The notes beneath the pieces are model-generated. The model searched no databases, was not told where the DNA came from, and saw only the letters and a list, made by a program, of their open reading frames with translations. From NCBI GenBank assembly GCA_030745885.1, contig JASLNR010000043.1:1-64000 (forward strand): 64,000 nucleotides of DNA, given 5' to 3'. The position numbers and the translations under genes were made by a program. Positions 60,344 to 64,000 of the stretch are shown here, one piece after another (position 1 is the stretch's first letter; each line of letters starts with the position of its first letter). This stretch comes from Candidatus Thalassarchaeaceae archaeon. Lineage in GTDB: Archaea > Thermoplasmatota > Poseidoniia > Poseidoniales > Thalassarchaeaceae.

Positions 60344-61060
60344 CTAGAGTAAATCGGCCAATTCGTCCTTGATCTGCTCGACGGCTTCGAGGATCTCGTC
60401 CTTATGCCTAGCTCCGGTGATGACCATCTTTCCGCTGCCGAAGATGAGGCACACGACTCGGGGGTAGTCGAGCCTGTAGATCAGGCCGGGGAACTGCTCA
60501 GGCTCGTACTCGACCTTGTCGAAAGGCAGATGGAAGGTCAGGTTGTTGAGGTTCAGCTTCCTAGGCAGCGCGGCCAGTGGCTCGCCCTCGAGAATCCCGC
60601 GAATTCGTGGGTCCTCGTTATCCACCTCCTCGTCGGTTGCGGCACGAATGCCGCCGTCCCCCGAATCGATGACCTTGGTATTGATGTCATCCATCCTAGC
60701 AACCGCCCCGTAGTCCTCAGGGTAGAACAGGGAGTAGGTGGCGACCATGTTCTGGACCTCTATCTCGACGTCCTTCAGGCCCCAGGTCTCTATGCCTGCA
60801 TCCCTAAGGTCGCCGATCATCCTCTCGATTCCGGTATGGATGTTGTCCTCGTTCTTTCCGCCCGTGCACACGGCTCTGCCAGAGCGAAACATCAGGATGG
60901 CGAGCTTTGGGTCTACGACCCGGTACACCACTCCTGGAAACTGCTCTGGCTCGTATTCGCAATTCAATTGGATTGCGATGTCCGGTAGGTCCAGTTCCTC
61001 CGCGACCCGTGTGGAGGCGACTACATTAACCACAGTGAGTCTTTCTTCGTCGCTTAGCAC
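60344..61060 (-). CDS. tbp: TATA-binding protein with internal insertion
   Basis: General transcription factor that bends TATA-box DNA. The two TBP repeats are present: NVVASTRVAEELDLPDIA ... EYEPEQFPGVVYRVVDP ... MFRSGRAVCTGG, and EVQNMVATYSL ... VEYEPEQFPGLIYRLDYP ... FGSGKMVITGA. At 238 aa it is about 55 residues longer than usual; the excess sits in the second repeat (about residues 112-168, 60557-60730), an acidic stretch (MDDINTKVIDSGDGG ... DEEVDNEDP) replacing the short strand-helix link. GTG 61060 lies 23-29 nt from a TATA box, so its mRNA is leaderless. Confidence 0.94.
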   Translation of the reverse strand: MLSDEERLTVVNVVASTRVAEELDLPDIAIQLNCEYEPEQFPGVVYRVVDPKLAILMFRSGRAVCTGGKNEDNIHTGIERMIGDLRDAGIETWGLKDVEIEVQNMVATYSLFYPEDYGAVARMDDINTKVIDSGDGGIRAATDEEVDNEDPRIRGILEGEPLAALPRKLNLNNLTFHLPFDKVEYEPEQFPGLIYRLDYPRVVCLIFGSGKMVITGARHKDEILEAVEQIKDELADLL

Positions 61061-61082
61061 AAGGGGGCGACTTAAGTATTGC

Positions 61083-61099
61083 TTATAAATGGTATATAA
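61083..61099 (-). promoter_or_regulatory. tandem TATA boxes for tbp
   Basis: Two overlapping-range TATA elements (TTTATAA at 61083-61089 and TTATATA at 61093-61099 on the minus strand). The nearer one fits the GTG start of tbp at 61060; the other may allow a second start or autoregulation by TBP. Confidence 0.6.
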
Positions 61100-61126
61100 G
61101 GGATTATTGAGGTTGGGGTCTCGTAT

Positions 61127-61141
61127 AATTCTCCGAGAATT
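61127..61141. promoter_or_regulatory. 15-bp palindrome between mvk and tbp
   Basis: AATTCTC-C-GAGAATT is a perfect inverted repeat with a 1-bp centre, just past the mevalonate kinase stop and about 30 bp upstream of the tbp TATA boxes. It could be an operator for tbp; the 1-nt loop makes a hairpin terminator unlikely. Confidence 0.4.
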
Positions 61142-61144
61142 GGC

Positions 61145-62116
61145 TCAGACTACCCTTACTCCTTCCGCTCCGAGTCTGGAGGCGAGGGGCTTGCCCCCCG
61201 CTATCTCAATTGCTTCCGCCACCCTCTGAGGATCCTCGGTCAGGGCGACCATGCATCCTCCCCCGCCTGCCCCCGTCAGCTTCGCTCCCATGGCGTGAGG
61301 TCGCGCCGCCAAAACAAGACGATCGAGGAGGGGGTTGCTGACTCTGAGGCGCTGCAGCCTCTCGTGGCAGGCATCCATGGCCATTCCCAGAGCCTCTAGA
61401 TTCCCTGCCGAGAGCGCGGTCAGACCGGCCCTGGTGATTCGCGAAATGGCCTCCATGTCGTCTGAACGCTCGGGGCTCTCAGACAACAGCTTGGCCACCT
61501 TGGCTACCATCCTCCCGGTGGGCGATCCGACACCGGTGTATCCGAGAACCAACCAAGCCTCACGTACCTCCGCAGGCAGGTCGACTACGTTGATCGACCA
61601 ATTCCTCTCCCCCTCGGGCGTGACTAGGCTTGTATCGAAGACATGCCTTGTTCCTTCGACGCGTTCCCCCGAAACGACTACGCAACCACCAAGCGCGCTG
61701 GTTGCCGTGTCGGTTGGGCTCGCCCTGCCCTTCTGAGCAGTGGCCTCGGCCGAATGCGCCAGCCTAGCCAATTTAATTCGGTCAAGAGTCTCGTCAGCGT
61801 TTAGGTGACTGTGCAATGCGGCACCCACAGCATTCGAAAGGGCTGCCGATGAGCCCATTCCTGCTGCCGAGAAGAGTCCACTTTGGACATCCAAGGTTAG
61901 AGGGGGGCCATCGTAATGGAAGACGCTCTGGATAATGTGAGTGATGTGGGGGTGGCGGGATGGATCGAAAGGCATCCCCTCGAGCCTCCAGTCGGGGGCC
62001 TCCTCGACGCTGACACGTACCCCCTGGTCGATGGCCACGGCGACCGCCGGATGGCCGTACACGACGGCGTGCTCGCCGAACAGGATGCACTTGCCGGGAG
62101 CGAAGGCGCTGGTCAC
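61145..62116 (-). CDS. mvk: mevalonate kinase
   Basis: GHMP-family kinase that phosphorylates mevalonate in isoprenoid synthesis. The 323-aa product begins VTSAFAPGKCILFGEHAVVYG, has the ATP loop SAAGMGSSAALSNA, and the C-terminal GAKLTGAGGGGCMVAL (motif 3). Catalytic Lys and Asp fall in APGK and TDTATS. GTG 62116 after GGTGGGGC is the start; the open frame to 62368 overlaps the divergent gene at 62236. It works with the class II HMG-CoA reductase (19180) and aconitase X (46615). Confidence 0.93.
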   Translation of the reverse strand: MTSAFAPGKCILFGEHAVVYGHPAVAVAIDQGVRVSVEEAPDWRLEGMPFDPSRHPHITHIIQSVFHYDGPPLTLDVQSGLFSAAGMGSSAALSNAVGAALHSHLNADETLDRIKLARLAHSAEATAQKGRASPTDTATSALGGCVVVSGERVEGTRHVFDTSLVTPEGERNWSINVVDLPAEVREAWLVLGYTGVGSPTGRMVAKVAKLLSESPERSDDMEAISRITRAGLTALSAGNLEALGMAMDACHERLQRLRVSNPLLDRLVLAARPHAMGAKLTGAGGGGCMVALTEDPQRVAEAIEIAGGKPLASRLGAEGVRVV

Positions 62117-62235
62117 GCCCCACCGTTGCGCTGTGAGGCCATGAGTGTTGGGTTCATACTCCAGCGGCGGTTGATTGAAGGACGTGTTGCCGCTCCATGT
62201 CAATGTCAGGCAGAGCCTGACTCGAGGACGATGCC

Positions 62236-64000
62236 ATGGAACACCCCCTTCTATTGACCTACGGCCCCATAGAGGGCTGGCAAATCCTGCTGGTTGTCGG
62301 AAGCCTGTCAATCGGTTTCTTCGTCTATCAGGTGCAGAAGGCGACTCGTCTAGTACTGCTGGGGGCACCTGACGATCGTTTCGACTCGTGGGGAGTTCGG
62401 CTGTGGGAGTTCTTTTCCGGGTGGTTGGGCCAGAAGCGCGTCCTAAGGGACCGTGTGGTTGGCACGATGCACGTTCTGATGTTCTGGGGATTCCTGATGC
62501 TGGGCTCAGACATGTTCGACCTAGCTACCGCGAACGCCTTCTCCGATCGGATTCTCCCCAAGATGCTGAACGGGCCTTGGAACGGGATGGTGGAGCTCGG
62601 ATACACAATGGCTCTCTTCGGATGTGTTGCTGCCCTCGTCCGCAGAGTGGCATTCACCCCTGAGAAGCTGAGGGGAGAGTCACAGTTAGAGGGCAACGTC
62701 ATCCTATTGCTGATACTCTCAATCACAGTGACCTCATTCATAGTCGAGGCGGCTCACAATCCCTCGGAATTCTGGGAGCCTATCGGACACTGGGTCTCCG
62801 GGATGGATCCGTCCGAGAGCTCGGTCATCCTCTCCTACTGGATCCACATACTCTCGATTTGCGTATTCTTTGTCCTAATTCCGTTGTCCAAGCACATGCA
62901 CCTTGTGATGGCAGTCCCCAACGTTTTCTTCCATGACGCAGGTCCGGTTGGAAAGATGCTTCCGCTAGCCATTGGAGATGACGGCATGGCGGTCCCGCTG
63001 GAGGACTTGGACCTAGATTCATTCGGAGTGAGCTCATACACCGATTACACCTGGAGGCAGCTTGTCGACGGGTGGTCTTGCACCTCTTGCGCGCGCGGCC
63101 AGGACGTCTGTCCCGCATACGCCTCGGGCAAGGGCCTGAACCCGATGCAGGTTATCCACGACGTGCGCAACTACGCCAACGAGCACGCACCAATCTTGCT
63201 GACCGGCAAGAAGCCAGGGGAAACGATGATGCAGCGCATTACTGACGAGGCGGTCTGGGCATGCACCACCTGCAACGCTTGCGTCGATATCTGCCCCCTG
63301 TACATCGAGCACGTACCAAAGCTGACTGACCTACGCCGTAACGCGATGATGGAGACCATGGAGTACCCAGAGATTCTGAACACGGCGATGGGCAATATCG
63401 AGTCGGCCTCGAACCCCTATGGATTCGGGGTGCACGAGCGAGTCGATTGGGCCGCCGACCTCGATGTAAAAATCGGCGAGCCGGCCGAGTACATCTATTT
63501 CGTTGGATGCGCAGCGAGCTTCGACGAGCGCAACCAGAAGGTTGCCCGATCGACGATCTCTCTGCTCAAGGAAGCGGGGCTAGACGTCGGAATCCTCGGG
63601 ATGCAGGAGGGCTGCTCAGGCGACCCGGCCCGCAGGGCGGGCAACGAGTACCTGTTCCAGATGCTGGCCGAGACCAATATGATGACCTTTCAAGAGCTGG
63701 GCGTCAGACGCATCATCGCCTCATGCCCCCACTGCTTCCACACACTGGGCAAGGAGTACGCTGACTACGGAGGCGACCAGTTGGAGGTATTCCACCACTC
63801 GGAGATCCTAGCCAAACTGCAGGTGGAGGGTAAGCTGCCTTACTTCAACGAGGTCGCCACGAATAAGGAGCGCAGCATCACCTACCATGACCCTTGCTAC
63901 CTCGGACGCATCGGGGGAATCATCGAAGAGCCGCGGAGTGTCATCGGTGGCGTCGACGTGGAGACCGAGAATCACGGCCAGGACTCGTTTTGCTGTGGGG
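62236..64000 (+). CDS. HdrD/GlpC-like membrane iron-sulfur oxidoreductase, 5' part (3' end outside window)
   Basis: The frame is open to the window end, so the gene is truncated. The N-terminal ~230 residues hold about five membrane helices with His residues of a cytochrome-b type (MHVLMFWGFLML, SYWIHILSICVFFVLIPLSKHMHLV). Then two ferredoxin-like clusters: the second is canonical (CTTCNACVDICP), the first reads CTSCARGQDVCP with Gly288 at the third Cys. A CCG domain follows (VGCAASFDERN, EGCSGDP, ASCPHCFHT, HDPCYLGR, CCG). Fused NarI-like/HdrD proteins pass electrons between quinone and soluble dithiols or ferredoxin. Partner genes are outside the window. Confidence 0.85.
   Translation, partial: MEHPLLLTYGPIEGWQILLVVGSLSIGFFVYQVQKATRLVLLGAPDDRFDSWGVRLWEFFSGWLGQKRVLRDRVVGTMHVLMFWGFLMLGSDMFDLATANAFSDRILPKMLNGPWNGMVELGYTMALFGCVAALVRRVAFTPEKLRGESQLEGNVILLLILSITVTSFIVEAAHNPSEFWEPIGHWVSGMDPSESSVILSYWIHILSICVFFVLIPLSKHMHLVMAVPNVFFHDAGPVGKMLPLAIGDDGMAVPLEDLDLDSFGVSSYTDYTWRQLVDGWSCTSCARGQDVCPAYASGKGLNPMQVIHDVRNYANEHAPILLTGKKPGETMMQRITDEAVWACTTCNACVDICPLYIEHVPKLTDLRRNAMMETMEYPEILNTAMGNIESASNPYGFGVHERVDWAADLDVKIGEPAEYIYFVGCAASFDERNQKVARSTISLLKEAGLDVGILGMQEGCSGDPARRAGNEYLFQMLAETNMMTFQELGVRRIIASCPHCFHTLGKEYADYGGDQLEVFHHSEILAKLQVEGKLPYFNEVATNKERSITYHDPCYLGRIGGIIEEPRSVIGGVDVETENHGQDSFCCG

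Noticed and set aside
61127..61141. Rho-independent terminator of mevalonate kinase
   Set aside because: The inverted repeat has a 1-nt centre and no T-run on the mvk strand, so a hairpin terminator is unlikely.

Overview
The window reads as a chromosomal segment of a marine euryarchaeon, most probably of the Poseidoniia / Marine Group II lineage (inference from gene content, not a database match). Archaeal information-processing genes (Orc1/Cdc6, TATA-binding protein, ribosomal proteins L10e and S6e, aIF2 gamma, diphthamide synthase Dph2, archaeal tRNA-guanine transglycosylase, CTP-dependent riboflavin kinase) sit beside bacterial-type DNA gyrase, a class II HMG-CoA reductase and acyl-CoA dehydrogenase. 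TATA boxes, several of them 22-31 nt from the start codon and so suggesting leaderless transcripts, support archaeal transcription. No rRNA, CRISPR array, insertion sequence or prophage is visible. Genes are tightly packed and no gene-free stretch exceeds 300 bases.

Layout. 1-9648 (+): the end of gyrB, gyrA, tRNA-Ser(GCT), a DUF4105 protein, aroA, an EamA transporter, L10e, a purine phosphoribosyltransferase and dph2. 9667-13303 (-): pcm, then a local family of small membrane or acidic proteins that share N- or C-terminal segments. 13425-16823 (+): orc1/cdc6, S6e, aIF2 gamma (start apparently frameshifted) and a PIN protein. 16820-18916 (-): DUF357 and an Orc1-like ATPase with a degenerate P-loop and long acidic linker. 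A repeat-rich AT-rich gap at 18917-19179 may be a replication origin or operator. 19180-28474: HMG-CoA reductase, an Atg22-like MFS protein, a possibly permuted GDPD protein, citrate synthase, a thioesterase, a KBL-like aminotransferase, a PqqB-like hydrolase and ribK. 28467-29348: truA.

29353-38449 is the least conventional part: a TPR protein and a PH-domain membrane protein diverge from a gene for about 20 MORN repeats fused to a complete Ser/Thr kinase. Next come a PP2C phosphatase (4-nt overlap), an SPFH-like coiled-coil protein and a multi-TM protein, facing three small coiled-coil proteins. This looks like an undescribed membrane-associated phospho-signalling module. 38523-44376 (-) is an operon with two ABC ATPases, two ABC-2 permeases and a CrtC/AttH-like protein.

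44456-64000: tgtA (zinc ligands missing), a fused aconitase X (probable phosphomevalonate dehydratase), a VOC protein, acyl-CoA dehydrogenase, a SPOUT methyltransferase, a secreted peptide-binding lipoprotein with repeated acidic modules, nth, peroxiredoxin, SepF, a 1158-aa PKD surface protein, TBP with an internal insert, mevalonate kinase and the start of an HdrD-like iron-sulfur oxidoreductase. HMG-CoA reductase, mevalonate kinase and aconitase X together fit the archaeal mevalonate route to isoprenoid lipids.
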